Source: CAG-1782 sp964418255 (GTDB taxonomy: Bacteria > Bacillota > Clostridia > Christensenellales > DTU072). From it: 64,000 nt of DNA. The position numbers and the translations under genes were made by a program. Location: assembly GCA_964418255.1 (NCBI GenBank), contig CAYQKV010000004.1, positions 1 to 64,000 on the forward strand. The letters are read 5' to 3'. The notes beneath the pieces are model-generated. The model searched no databases, was not told where the DNA came from, and was given only the letters and a program-made list of their open reading frames with translations. Positions 17,042-25,083 of the stretch are shown here, piece by piece. Positions within the stretch are counted from its first letter, which is position 1, and each line of letters starts with the position of its first letter.

Positions 17042-17740
17042 TCAGCTGTAATAATATTTATGTTTTTTATTTTTTCTCGGAAGAAAGAGAATTATTATCA
17101 GTATCAGCACCGCCGCGCACACGCCGCTTATTACAAGCACTTTGACGAGTTCGGGCTGTTCTTCTTTTTTTTCTTCCTCTTCTTCTTTCGGTTTTTCCTC
17201 GTCTTTTTCGGGTAAAAACTCGGCAAAACTCATTTCGGGCGTATCGGTATAAATATTCTGAATATAGCCGTAGTTCCCCGCGTAAGAAACGTAGTACCAC
17301 ACGGTTTCGCCCTGTTTATACGTACCCGCATACGTGAGCGCTTCCCCCGTGGGCGCGGTAAGCGTTTCGCTTTCGCCGCTTTCAAGACTTGTTTTCAGTT
17401 TTATTTCGGTAAAAACCGAGTATTCGGGCGCGACTCTTATTATCGTCTGCGTGTCTTTTACCGCTTTGTCGTACCCGACCACCGACACGCTTGTCTTCGG
17501 CACTTTCCCGCTTACTCCGTTAAACGTGACGTAATAGTAAGTTTCGTCCATTTTATCTATGCGCGCGTAATATGTTTTCGGCAAAAGAAAAAGTTTTTCT
17601 CCGCTTTCGGCGAGCATCCAAACGTCGTCGCCTATCACCGCGTAAGGCGTGCTCACCGCTTGCGCCGCGATTTCTACCAACGCGCACGAAGACAACCCGA
17701 AAAGCAATACAATCGCAAATAACGCCGCTAACTTTTTCAT
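17042..17740 (-). CDS. Envelope protein with SH3-like domains and C-terminal membrane helix
   Basis: About 232 residues. A signal peptide (M-K-K-L-A-A-L-F to L-S-S-C) ends in a lipobox-like L-S-S-C. Two beta-rich SH3-like segments follow (about 35-90 and 95-165), each with a W/Y-Y-Y-V-x-Y motif, then a Glu/Lys-rich stretch and a hydrophobic helix (about 202-225) before a basic end. A lipobox together with a C-terminal anchor is unusual; the cysteine may simply lie in a normal signal peptide. Bacterial SH3 domains often bind peptidoglycan. ATG 17740 is chosen because it starts a typical signal peptide and has a TATAAT box 7 nt ahead. It follows the RNase G gene by about 80 bp. Confidence 0.75.
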   Translation of the reverse strand: MKKLAALFAIVLLFGLSSCALVEIAAQAVSTPYAVIGDDVWMLAESGEKLFLLPKTYYARIDKMDETYYYVTFNGVSGKVPKTSVSVVGYDKAVKDTQTIIRVAPEYSVFTEIKLKTSLESGESETLTAPTGEALTYAGTYKQGETVWYYVSYAGNYGYIQNIYTDTPEMSFAEFLPEKDEEKPKEEEEEKKEEQPELVKVLVISGVCAAVLILIIILFLPRKNKKHKYYYS

Positions 17741-17747
17741 AGCGTAC

Positions 17748-17753
17748 ATTATA
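17748..17753 (-). promoter_or_regulatory. -10 box 7 nt before the SH3-like gene
   Basis: TATAAT on the minus strand ends 7 nt before ATG 17740 and there is no ribosome site, the same geometry as at 17010, 40965 and 63218. Confidence 0.5.
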
Positions 17754-17828
17754 AGACCGCTTTTATCGTTTTTTACCGCTTGTTATATCGTAAAATGTCT
17801 ATTTATGCCGATATATAAAACTCGAATT

Positions 17829-18815
17829 TTATATTTCGTCAAACCTTTTTTTTCTGACTACCGCAAACATACCCACGCTTTCGACGAGTTCGCTTTTTGC
17901 CATAACGCTGTCTTTACTCAGTTCTTCGTCGAGAATATTTTTCAAATTTTGGATATTGTCTTTATTTTTCATACTGATAAAATCTATCATTATGATTCCG
18001 CCGATGTTTCTAAGTCTTATTTGTCTCGCGATTTCCTTTATCGCGACGCGATTTGCTTCGAAAACCGCCGTTTCGCCGTCTTTATACTCTCTTGCAAACC
18101 TATGAAAATTGACGTCCACCGCAGTAAGCGCTTCGGTTTTGTCGAAAACAATCTCCGCTCCGCCCGCGGTGATTTTTCTCTGTCCGAGTTTTTTGATTTC
18201 CTCTTCGATTCCCTTAAAATCTTCGGTTAAAACTCCGTCTTCGCTCAACCTTTCGGCGACTTTTCTCGCGTCGTCCTGCCAAAGTTTCGTTATTTTGGTT
18301 ATTCCCGCCGCTTTTTTGATTATCTCGCGGTACTCCTCTTCTTTCCTTCCGCACTCCTCGGCTATCTTATCTATATCCGTTTGTTCGCAAAGCGAACGGA
18401 ACACAAAGCCGATTTTCCCGCTCGGTTTTACCGCGTTTAATATTTCTTCCCGTTTTTTTTCGGAAATTTTTCTTGAAAAACTCATTTTGCCCGAGGCGTT
18501 TATCACGGCGAATTTCCCGGGCAAAGAGATATTTTCGCTAAGCGCGCACCCTTTTTCTTCCGTAGGTTCTTTCGTCACCGTAACCGTGACCAAATCCCCG
18601 CTTTTGAGTCCGTGTTCTCCCGCGAGCAGTCCGTCCTTTTCCTGCCCTATGTCGACGAACGCGCCGAGATTTTTGGTAACTTTTCTCACTTTCCCCACAA
18701 AAACGCTTCCCGTCAAAAATCCGTCTTTAAGTCGGTAAAACCTTTCGAGTTTTTCCCCTTCTATTACCGCAATTTCTCCGAATTCTCCGTTTTTTCGAAA
18801 GCACACCTTATTCAT
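17829..18815 (-). CDS. rng: Short ribonuclease E/G family protein
   Basis: 328 residues. An S1-type RNA-binding segment (G-A-F-V-D-I-G near residue 50) is followed by the RNase E/G catalytic core with the two metal-binding aspartates in T-A-V-D-V-N and I-M-I-D-F-I. The enzyme cleaves single-stranded RNA in rRNA and mRNA maturation. It stops soon after the catalytic domain and lacks the zinc-link cysteines and the small C-terminal domain of the ~490-residue RNase G. The ATG overlaps the end of the upstream radical-SAM-linked gene by 8 bp, the common arrangement in Clostridia. Confidence 0.88.
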   Translation of the reverse strand: MNKVCFRKNGEFGEIAVIEGEKLERFYRLKDGFLTGSVFVGKVRKVTKNLGAFVDIGQEKDGLLAGEHGLKSGDLVTVTVTKEPTEEKGCALSENISLPGKFAVINASGKMSFSRKISEKKREEILNAVKPSGKIGFVFRSLCEQTDIDKIAEECGRKEEEYREIIKKAAGITKITKLWQDDARKVAERLSEDGVLTEDFKGIEEEIKKLGQRKITAGGAEIVFDKTEALTAVDVNFHRFAREYKDGETAVFEANRVAIKEIARQIRLRNIGGIIMIDFISMKNKDNIQNLKNILDEELSKDSVMAKSELVESVGMFAVVRKKRFDEI

Positions 18816-19470
18816 TCAGGCTCTCCATATACTCCGCCGCAGAAATTAGTTTGTCCCCGCTTTGGACGAGTTGTCTTTTCCTCGTAACAGCGGAAAGGGG
18901 AATTTCCAGCCCGTACTTTTCTTTAAGCGCGTTTATGAACACGTCCGCGCGCAAATTTTTGTTTCCGAATGCGAACCTGCAATATATCACGCCGCCTCTT
19001 ACTTCTATCCCGTAGACGTAACCGGTAAAGTCTTTTTCCGTCGCCTCGCCGTCGCGGATAACCGTAGCGGTGAAACCGTTTTTCATTTCCTCTATTTCTT
19101 TTTTAAGCGGCTCCGCTTCCTTACAAATTATTTCGTAATCGCTCGCCACTATTTTTGCCGCGAGCGACGGGTTCTTTTCGGTTACGTATACCGCCGTCGG
19201 CTCCAAATACGGCGGGCAATTTTCTTTTATTTTTTCGAAAAACTCGTTTCTGTCCCACTGTTTTACCACGTCCGCGGTAACCCATTCTTCGTCGCTTTTA
19301 ATTCCGAGCGGCAGCGGCTGCGAGAGTTTCAAACTCATATGCCGATTGAAACCTTTGCTGTAACTTACGTCCACCTCGGCGCGCCTCATCGTTCTGTTCA
19401 GGCTTCTTAAAACGTCTGTATGGGATATGTAAACTCCGTTTCCGAACCTTTTGAAGGATAGCGTAATCAC
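18808..19470 (-). CDS. TIGR03936-family (DUF2344) radical-SAM-linked protein
   Basis: About 220 residues. The opening R-F-G-x-G-V-Y-I-S-H-T-D-V-L-R-x-x-x-R and Y-S-K-G-F-N-R-H segments are typical of the family that accompanies, or is fused to, TIGR03960 radical SAM proteins. GTG at 19470 is chosen because GGAGG lies 8 bp ahead and its GTGA overlaps the stop of the upstream gene; an ATG at 19500 would begin inside that gene. Function is unknown; the fixed link to RNase G and the radical SAM enzyme suggests RNA modification or processing. Confidence 0.85.
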   Translation of the reverse strand: MITLSFKRFGNGVYISHTDVLRSLNRTMRRAEVDVSYSKGFNRHMSLKLSQPLPLGIKSDEEWVTADVVKQWDRNEFFEKIKENCPPYLEPTAVYVTEKNPSLAAKIVASDYEIICKEAEPLKKEIEEMKNGFTATVIRDGEATEKDFTGYVYGIEVRGGVIYCRFAFGNKNLRADVFINALKEKYGLEIPLSAVTRKRQLVQSGDKLISAAEYMESLNE

Positions 19471-21248
19471 TCTTTTTCCTCCGCAATGTACATACGGCAT
19501 TCGCCGAATTTATTCGCGCCGCACCCGTTGCATTTATGTTTGCACGGCTTTGTCGTCTCCTCTTTAAGCGCTTTTTCGTATTCCTTTTTAAGGTACGCTT
19601 TCGTCGTTCCGAAGTCGATAAAATCCCACGGCAAAGTTTCGCTTAAATCCCGTTTTCTCGTGTATTCGGTCGGGTCTATGCCGTGTTCTTCGAGCGCTTC
19701 GAACCATTTTTCGGGCAAGAATTTTTCCGACCAGCCGTCGAACTCGCATCCTTTTTTATAAGCGGTTTCGATAACCGCAGACAGCCGTCTGTCTCCTCTT
19801 GCGAACACGCCTTCGAGTACCGACATTTCCGAACCGTGCCAGGAATACCTCACGCCTTTCATCGGATAGAACTCGGCTTTAAGCATATCCTGTTTTCTCT
19901 CCATTTCCTTTTGGCTCGCCTGTTCCGCCCACTGAAACGGCGTTACGGGTTTGGGAATGAACATTGCGGTGCTGACGTTGACGTTCAAATCGGTTTTACC
20001 TGTCGTCTCTCGGTAAAGCGCGCGTATTTTCTTTACGATTTCGGCAATTCCCATTACGTCTTCGTCGGTTTCCGTCGGAAGTCCGAGCATAAAATACAGT
20101 TTTATCGTACGATAACCCGTCTCGAACGCGAGTTTCATACTCTTTTCTATATCCTCTTCCGTTATGTTCTTGTTAATAACGTCTCTGAGTCTTTGCGTTC
20201 CCGCTTCGGGCGCGAAGGTAAGCGAACTTTTTTTCGCGTTTTTCGTTAAATTTGCCGTAAAACTGTCCAGTCGTAAACTGGGAAGCTGAAAAACCACGTT
20301 CTTTTTTTCCGAAATTTCCTTTACGTCTTCGAGCACGGAATAGATGTCTTCGTAGTCGCCGCTCGACAGGCTTGTGAGCCCGATTTCGTCAAAACCCGTG
20401 CAAGATATGATTTTTTCCGCGAGGCTTGCCACTCTTTCCCTGCTTCTGTATCGTATCGGGCGATAGAAAAAGCACGCCTGGCAAAATCTGCACCCTGCGT
20501 AACACCCGCGGTACAGTTCGACCACGCCCCTGTCGTGGATTATCTCCATATTCGGCACGAGGGGTTTTTCGGGATACGGCGCGGCGTCGAGGTCTTTTAC
20601 CACGGCTTTTTTAACATTTGTAACGCAAATTCCGTTCTCGGTTTTGCACAGCGACGGGACGTAAACCCCTTCGATTTTCGCACATTCTTCGAGAATTTTC
20701 TTCTTATTCCCTTTATATTTTTCCACCGTTCTCGCTACCGCCAAATCCGCCTCTTCGCCGTCTCCTATGAAAAAGAGGTCGAAAAAATCGATTATGGGTT
20801 CGGGGTTAGCCGCGGCGGGACCGCCGCCCGCGATTATCGGGTATTCCTCTCCTCTGTCCTTTGCTCTGAACGGAATTTTAGCTAAGTCAAGCATATACAG
20901 AATGTTTGAATAGCTCATTTCGTACGGCACGGAAAAACCCACTATATCGAATTCTTTGAGCGGTTTTCTCGTTTCTATACTGAAAAGCGGTTGATTTTCT
21001 TTTCTTAAAACGTCGGCGAAATCCGTCCAGGGCGCGAAACACCTTTCGCATACTATTCCGTCGGCTTTATTTAGTATATCGTACAAAATGGCGACGCCGA
21101 GATTGCTCATTCCCACTTCGTACAAATCGGGAAAGCAAAGGCAAAATCTTACCGAACAGGGTTTGTTCATATCGGGCGTATTGTATTCCCCGCCCGTATA
21201 CCTCGCAGGTTTCTCCACCTGCGTCAAATACTCGAATATATCTTTCAT
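19467..21248 (-). CDS. TIGR03960-family B12-binding-type radical SAM protein
   Basis: 593 residues. An N-terminal cobalamin-binding-like Rossmann part (about 1-200) precedes the radical SAM barrel with the cluster motif C-Y-A-G-C-R-F-C near residue 255. The C-terminus carries extra cysteines (C-K-H-K-C-N-G-C-G and G-E-C) that could hold a second cluster. The reaction is not known. It is coupled to the next gene by a 4-bp overlap and begins 3 bp after the glucokinase gene, so it belongs to the same operon. Confidence 0.9.
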   Translation of the reverse strand: MKDIFEYLTQVEKPARYTGGEYNTPDMNKPCSVRFCLCFPDLYEVGMSNLGVAILYDILNKADGIVCERCFAPWTDFADVLRKENQPLFSIETRKPLKEFDIVGFSVPYEMSYSNILYMLDLAKIPFRAKDRGEEYPIIAGGGPAAANPEPIIDFFDLFFIGDGEEADLAVARTVEKYKGNKKKILEECAKIEGVYVPSLCKTENGICVTNVKKAVVKDLDAAPYPEKPLVPNMEIIHDRGVVELYRGCYAGCRFCQACFFYRPIRYRSRERVASLAEKIISCTGFDEIGLTSLSSGDYEDIYSVLEDVKEISEKKNVVFQLPSLRLDSFTANLTKNAKKSSLTFAPEAGTQRLRDVINKNITEEDIEKSMKLAFETGYRTIKLYFMLGLPTETDEDVMGIAEIVKKIRALYRETTGKTDLNVNVSTAMFIPKPVTPFQWAEQASQKEMERKQDMLKAEFYPMKGVRYSWHGSEMSVLEGVFARGDRRLSAVIETAYKKGCEFDGWSEKFLPEKWFEALEEHGIDPTEYTRKRDLSETLPWDFIDFGTTKAYLKKEYEKALKEETTKPCKHKCNGCGANKFGECRMYIAEEKE

Positions 21249-21251
21249 TTT

Positions 21252-22202
21252 TTAATCCATCACCGGCGCGGCGGCTCCCACAATCCCTGCGTCGTTACCG
21301 AGCGTTGCTTTTACTATTTTCGGCATTTTATTTACTTTCCCTCCGAAAACGTGCTTTTTCGTCGTTCTTTCTATCATCTTTATGAACTCTTCGCCCGCGT
21401 TACTTACCCCTCCGCCGATTGCTATCAGTTTCGGTCTGAAAATGTTTATCAACGTAACGAGCCCCGCGGAAACGTACTTAACGTAATTTTTCACGACTTT
21501 TTCCGCCGCCTTGTCGCCCAATTTGTACGCTTCGAACGGCACGGTTCCGTCCACGCCGCCTTTTTCTTCGGCAAGTTTATTCATCAACGAATCGGGGTAT
21601 TTTTTCATAGCTTTTTCCGTCTGCCTAAGTAGCGCGGTCGCCGAAGCGTACGCTTCCCAACACCCTCTTTCTCCGCAGGTGCATTTTTCGCCGCCCATTT
21701 TTATACAGATATGCCCGCCTTCCGCGCCCTCGCCGCGGTTGCCTTCGAAAATTTTTCCGTCAATTATAAATCCCGTTCCTACTCCCGTTCCGAGAGTGAC
21801 TACAATCGCGTCTTTTTCGGGTTTTTCCCCGCCGAACCTCGCTTCGCCGAGCGCGGCGCAGTTCGCATCGTTGTTGACCGCGGTCTTGACGTCCCAGTGT
21901 TTGCGGAATTCTTTAACAATATTTACGTTGCGAAAATTGAGGTTGCCGGCAAAACCGATTACCCCTCTCGCGCTGTCGACCGTGCCGGGAGAGCCCATTC
22001 CCACCGCCTCGATATCTTCTTTTGTTAAGCCCGCTTCTTCGATTACCGCAAGGCACAGTTTATAAATGTCGTCTACGATTACTTCGTACGGTTCGCTCGC
22101 TCTTGTTACGCAACTTTTTTTTGCGACTATTTTACCGTTTTCGTCGACAACGCCCGCTTTAATGCTCATTCCTCCGATGTCGACGCCGATATAACGTTTC
22201 AT
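21252..22202 (-). CDS. glcK: ROK-family glucokinase
   Basis: 316 residues. It phosphorylates glucose to glucose-6-phosphate. The ATP-binding D-I-G-G-M-S-I-K segment is at residues 8-15, the G-T-G-V-G-T-G turn near 137, the ROK signature with sugar-binding E-G-G-H near 160, and the zinc motif C-T-C-G-E-R-G-C-W-E after it. Length and motifs are normal for Firmicute glucokinases. It starts 9 bp after the deaminase gene. Confidence 0.93.
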   Translation of the reverse strand: MKRYIGVDIGGMSIKAGVVDENGKIVAKKSCVTRASEPYEVIVDDIYKLCLAVIEEAGLTKEDIEAVGMGSPGTVDSARGVIGFAGNLNFRNVNIVKEFRKHWDVKTAVNNDANCAALGEARFGGEKPEKDAIVVTLGTGVGTGFIIDGKIFEGNRGEGAEGGHICIKMGGEKCTCGERGCWEAYASATALLRQTEKAMKKYPDSLMNKLAEEKGGVDGTVPFEAYKLGDKAAEKVVKNYVKYVSAGLVTLINIFRPKLIAIGGGVSNAGEEFIKMIERTTKKHVFGGKVNKMPKIVKATLGNDAGIVGAAAPVMD

Positions 22203-22211
22203 TACTCTTGT

Positions 22212-22673
22212 TCACTCCTTGATTAAATCGTCGTATCTGTCCACCTGTATTCCGCACTCTTCGAACAGTCTTTTCGAAAAATCATCGGGATACCCCTCTT
22301 TATACACTATCCTTTTTATTCCGCTGTTTATTATCATTTTAGCGCAAATCGAACACGGCTGGTGCGTAACGTAAATCGTCGCCCCGTCTACCGAAACGCC
22401 GAGTTTGGCAGCCTGAACTATTGCGTTTTGTTCCGCGTGCACGGCGTAACAGATTTCCTGCCGCGTTCCCGAAGCTATGCCGAGTTTTTTTCTCAGGCAC
22501 TCTCCTCTTTCCTTACACGAAGTAATTCCGCTGCTTGCGCCGTTGTAACCCGTGGTGAGGATACGTTTATCTTTGACGATAACCGCGCCTACCTGACGGT
22601 TATCCTGATAGCAGCTGCTCCACCCCGCGACGAGGTGCGCCATATTCATAAAGCGTTCGTCCCATTTGTTCAT
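22212..22673 (-). CDS. dCMP deaminase/ComEB-type cytidine deaminase family protein
   Basis: 153 residues from ATG 22673, which has GGAGAAAGG just ahead. The zinc site is complete: H-A-E-Q-N-A-I and P-C-S-I-C. An extra cysteine/histidine group (S-C-K-E-R-G-E-C) is the second zinc site seen in dCMP deaminases. The expected reaction is dCMP to dUMP for dTTP synthesis. A frame open further upstream to 22739 would run through the promoter and is rejected. First gene of the operon that continues to RNase G. Confidence 0.92.
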   Translation of the reverse strand: MNKWDERFMNMAHLVAGWSSCYQDNRQVGAVIVKDKRILTTGYNGASSGITSCKERGECLRKKLGIASGTRQEICYAVHAEQNAIVQAAKLGVSVDGATIYVTHQPCSICAKMIINSGIKRIVYKEGYPDDFSKRLFEECGIQVDRYDDLIKE

Positions 22674-22705
22674 TTTTGCCTTTCTCCGTTTGAAAATATA
22701 ATATA

Positions 22706-22734
22706 ATTGTACCATACGGCATACTCTTTTGCAA
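22706..22734 (-). promoter_or_regulatory. Promoter of the deaminase-glcK-radical SAM-rng operon
   Basis: TTGCAA and TACAAT on the minus strand, 17 bp apart, about 32 bp before ATG 22673. Confidence 0.78.
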
Positions 22735-22770
22735 TACATTTTTGGTCGGGTGCCGTCATAATTTAGTACT

Positions 22771-23505
22771 ATGAACGAAGTGGACTACTCGCGTTTTATT
22801 TATCAACCTAATTGCGGAAAACCGCCGTCGAAAGAGCCTCGAAAGCGTGAAAAAAAACCTAAAAGCGGCAAAAAGAAAGTTTTTACCGTTATTATTGCTG
22901 TTGTTTTATGTTTTGCCATTCTTTTTCTTTGCGTGGATTTTTTTGCCAAGGGTTCGCTTAGCGACGCGATTTTTTCCCTTATGAAAAAGACCTCGTATTC
23001 TTACTATGCGGTTTGCCGTTCGTACCCGACGCGAGAAACGGCTCACGCGGGCGCGCTTCTTGCCGAAAACGGCGGCGGCGCGGGTTATTTATTTTCGGAA
23101 AACGGCGATTATTACGTTATTTTCGGCGTTTACTGCGACAAAACCGACGCGCAGAGCGTCTCTTCGAAAAACGCCGACACGTTTGTTTACTCTCTTTCCT
23201 ATTCCACGTCGTCTACCGAACTTGCAAATATGATAGATTCGTTCGTCCGCGAAACGTCTTCTTACCTTGCCAACGTGGACGACGGTTCCTTTACGGAAAA
23301 CTCTCTTTCTTCCCTGCGGGACAGATACGTTGTGCTCTTTTCCTCTTACAAAGGAAAAAACGACAAGGAAGAATCGCTCGTCTCCTTTATCGTTTCCTGT
23401 TTACGCGATGTCTCTCCCGGCACAACCAAACGCGCTCAGTTGCTTTTCACCACGCGGCATATGCTTTGTTCCGTGTTGTTTTCCGCACGCGAGGCGTTTT
23501 CTTAG
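22771..23505 (+). CDS. Single-pass membrane protein with SPOR-like domain
   Basis: 244 residues. A basic proline/lysine-rich cytoplasmic start (1-36) leads into one membrane helix (about 37-60). Residues 75-130 (S-Y-Y-A-V-C-R-S-Y to D-A-Q-S-V) have the strand-helix-strand pattern and G-D-Y-Y-V-I-F-G-V-Y signature of SPOR domains, which bind denuded peptidoglycan at division or engulfment sites. The rest is helical. No ribosome site is visible; CATAAT lies 8 nt before the ATG. It is convergent with the DUF4363 gene with a one-base gap. Confidence 0.7.
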   Translation: MNEVDYSRFIYQPNCGKPPSKEPRKREKKPKSGKKKVFTVIIAVVLCFAILFLCVDFFAKGSLSDAIFSLMKKTSYSYYAVCRSYPTRETAHAGALLAENGGGAGYLFSENGDYYVIFGVYCDKTDAQSVSSKNADTFVYSLSYSTSSTELANMIDSFVRETSSYLANVDDGSFTENSLSSLRDRYVVLFSSYKGKNDKEESLVSFIVSCLRDVSPGTTKRAQLLFTTRHMLCSVLFSAREAFS

Positions 23506-23506
23506 G

Positions 23507-23875
23507 TTAAAAAATGTTGTTTATTTTCAGCATATACATATCGCTTATTCTGACTGCGTACTGATAAATTCTGTCGAACAGCGCGTTTGCCGAGTCGTAG
23601 TCTTCTTTTTTAACCGCGCCTTTCAATTCTCCCATAGTGACGGTGATTTCATTAAGTTGCAAAACGGATATAAAAATTTCCAACGTTTCCGCTTTATCTT
23701 CCCACCATTCGGACAGTTCGGTCACTTCTTCGAGACTATACGTTTCCGCGTCCATCTGTTCTTCCAGTCTGTCGCAGAATTCCTCGAAGGTATTCTTTAT
23801 ATAAATCGTTTCTCCTATGCTTCCGCCCAACAGAATGACGGAGGCTACGATAAGAACGGTAAGTTTGTACTTCAT
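23507..23875 (-). CDS. DUF4363 family protein
   Basis: 122 residues: one N-terminal membrane helix (about 5-25), then an acidic helical domain outside the membrane. Proteins of this family are found directly after DUF421 genes, as here (1-bp gap). The function is not known; the pair is typical of spore formers. Confidence 0.85.
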   Translation of the reverse strand: MKYKLTVLIVASVILLGGSIGETIYIKNTFEEFCDRLEEQMDAETYSLEEVTELSEWWEDKAETLEIFISVLQLNEITVTMGELKGAVKKEDYDSANALFDRIYQYAVRISDMYMLKINNIF

Positions 23876-23876
23876 A

Positions 23877-24542
23877 TTAGCCTGCCTGTTGTTTCATCGT
23901 AAAATATTTTGCGTTTCTCGGTTGAACGAAAATCGAGCCGCTGTCCGCCGTCATTAAAACGACGTCTTTTACTTTGATTTTCTTTTCATTAAGCAATGAA
24001 TTGACTTTTTCTTCGGTAAAATCTATCAACCGCATATTTTCCCGCATATATTTGCCTTCCGCCACGAGCGTCATAGGCACGCTACTCGGCGGAGTGGCGT
24101 TTTCGTTCTGCATTACCGACAGTTTGCCGTTGGTTTCGAGTATTCCGAACGAGATTTCCGGTATGGAAAAATATCCCTGCTGTCTTATTAAAGAAATAAG
24201 GTCGTTTACGTCCATATTGAGTTTCGTAAGACATTCGCTGTTTATCCCGTCGCCGTCGATTACTATCATCGGTTTGCCGTTTACGAATTTCCTGAACGGC
24301 ATCGATTTGGAAATTATCGCGGTAATGACGTAATGCGTGATAAATAGCACTATCAGGGGTACAAGTCCGTAAGTTATGGGAACCGAAACATCCTGCATAG
24401 GCACGCAGGCAAGGTCGGCGACCGCAAGGGTAATGACGAATTCGTAGGGCTGCAACTCCCCTATCGTCCGTTTGCCCATAAGCCTTACCCCGACCATCAG
24501 AAAAAACAAAATTATCAGAGTTCTTATAATAATGACCAACAT
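23877..24542 (-). CDS. DUF421/YetF-family membrane protein
   Basis: 221 residues. Three N-terminal membrane helices with the signature M-G-K-R-T-I-G-E-L-Q-P-Y-E are followed by the cytoplasmic YetF domain (about 80-175), with G-K-P-M-I-V-I-D-G-D-G and the L-I-R-Q-Q-G-Y-F-S segment. Function unknown. CATACTA, a sequence like the -10 of forespore sigma-G promoters, lies just ahead of the start; a matching -35 is not clear. Confidence 0.92.
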   Translation of the reverse strand: MLVIIIRTLIILFFLMVGVRLMGKRTIGELQPYEFVITLAVADLACVPMQDVSVPITYGLVPLIVLFITHYVITAIISKSMPFRKFVNGKPMIVIDGDGINSECLTKLNMDVNDLISLIRQQGYFSIPEISFGILETNGKLSVMQNENATPPSSVPMTLVAEGKYMRENMRLIDFTEEKVNSLLNEKKIKVKDVVLMTADSGSIFVQPRNAKYFTMKQQAG

Positions 24543-24587
24543 ACCCGTAGTATGCGCAAAAAAAACAAAAATTTTATTAAAGAGTAT

Positions 24588-24632
24588 GCGAGGGAGAAAA
24601 ACTTTTTAGGCAAAAAGTTTCTTCTCCCTCGC
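24588..24632. terminator. Long hairpin in the 24.5-25.1 kb gap
   Basis: Arms of about 20 bases (GCGAGGGAGAA then AAACTTTTT) pair across a 4-base loop with one bulge. It could terminate read-through in either direction or be part of a dispersed repeat. There is no long T run behind it on the plus strand. Confidence 0.5.
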
Positions 24633-24728
24633 GCTCCCTCTTTACAAAAACTTTCCTTATTTATGTTTCTAATCTTTCTCTTACAAGCGTCAACTTAAAC
24701 ATAGAAATAAAAAGGAATAAATTAAATC

Positions 24729-24761
24729 CAAAAAGTGGAAAGCACATTTTTCACTTTTTGC
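24729..24761. other. Second hairpin in the 24.5-25.1 kb gap
   Basis: CAAAAAGTG and CACTTTTTG pair across about 14 bases that can add a few further pairs. Together with the hairpin at 24588 and the structured block at 24780-24986 it fills a gene-free stretch of 540 bp. Confidence 0.5.
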
Positions 24762-24779
24762 CATTATGGGAATAAGTAA

Positions 24780-24986
24780 GGGGCTTGCCTCTTACGAACT
24801 TGCATATTAAGCGGAACGGTACGCGACGCTTCCTTATGAGTCCGACTTACACGGAATTAAATTTTATACGCACAAAGGTTTCAACCGACTGCGGTAAAAT
24901 TCCGTGTAACGACTGGTCGGAACACTTTGCTTTAAGCAAAATGTGTCATTTTGCTTCCTCGGAAGTCCGACTGTTTTAAGGGTGTA
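24780..24986. other. Highly structured, unexplained block (ncRNA or repeat-element candidate)
   Basis: TCCGAC-TTACACGGAATT (24841-24858) pairs with AATTCCGTGTAA (24898-24909) and GTCGGA (24916-24921). TTTGCTT-T-AAGCAAA near 24926-24940 and CTTCC-TC-GGAAG near 24955 form further hairpins, and GGTT-TC-AACC sits within the main loop. A 64-codon plus-strand frame (24785-24979) crosses the stems and has no ribosome site, so it is not called. The block stops just ahead of a perfect promoter. Confidence 0.5.
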
Positions 24987-24987
24987 T

Positions 24988-25016
24988 TTGACATAATACC
25001 TACATTCGTATATAAT
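24988..25016 (+). promoter_or_regulatory. Perfect consensus promoter of the O-antigen ligase-like gene
   Basis: TTGACA, 17 bp, TATAAT: full match to the vegetative sigma consensus. The transcript would have a leader of about 60 nt with an ACGTTC/GAACGT inverted repeat (about 25022-25054) and an AAGGAAAG ribosome site. Confidence 0.92.
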
Positions 25017-25083
25017 TACTCTACGTTCTAAACGTTTTTTATGACTCCGAACGTGGACAAAAATACAAGGAAAGTAATTAGTA

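Noticed and set aside
22674..22739. N-terminal extension of the deaminase
   Set aside because: It would begin inside the promoter; the ATG at 22673 has a strong ribosome site and matches the family start.
24785..24979. 64-codon plus-strand frame in the structured gap
   Set aside because: No ribosome site, and it runs through paired stems; better explained as part of a structured or repeated element.
24543..25083. tRNA or known riboswitch in the 540-bp gap
   Set aside because: No cloverleaf with a T-loop GTTC and acceptor pairing, and no known aptamer core, could be recognised.
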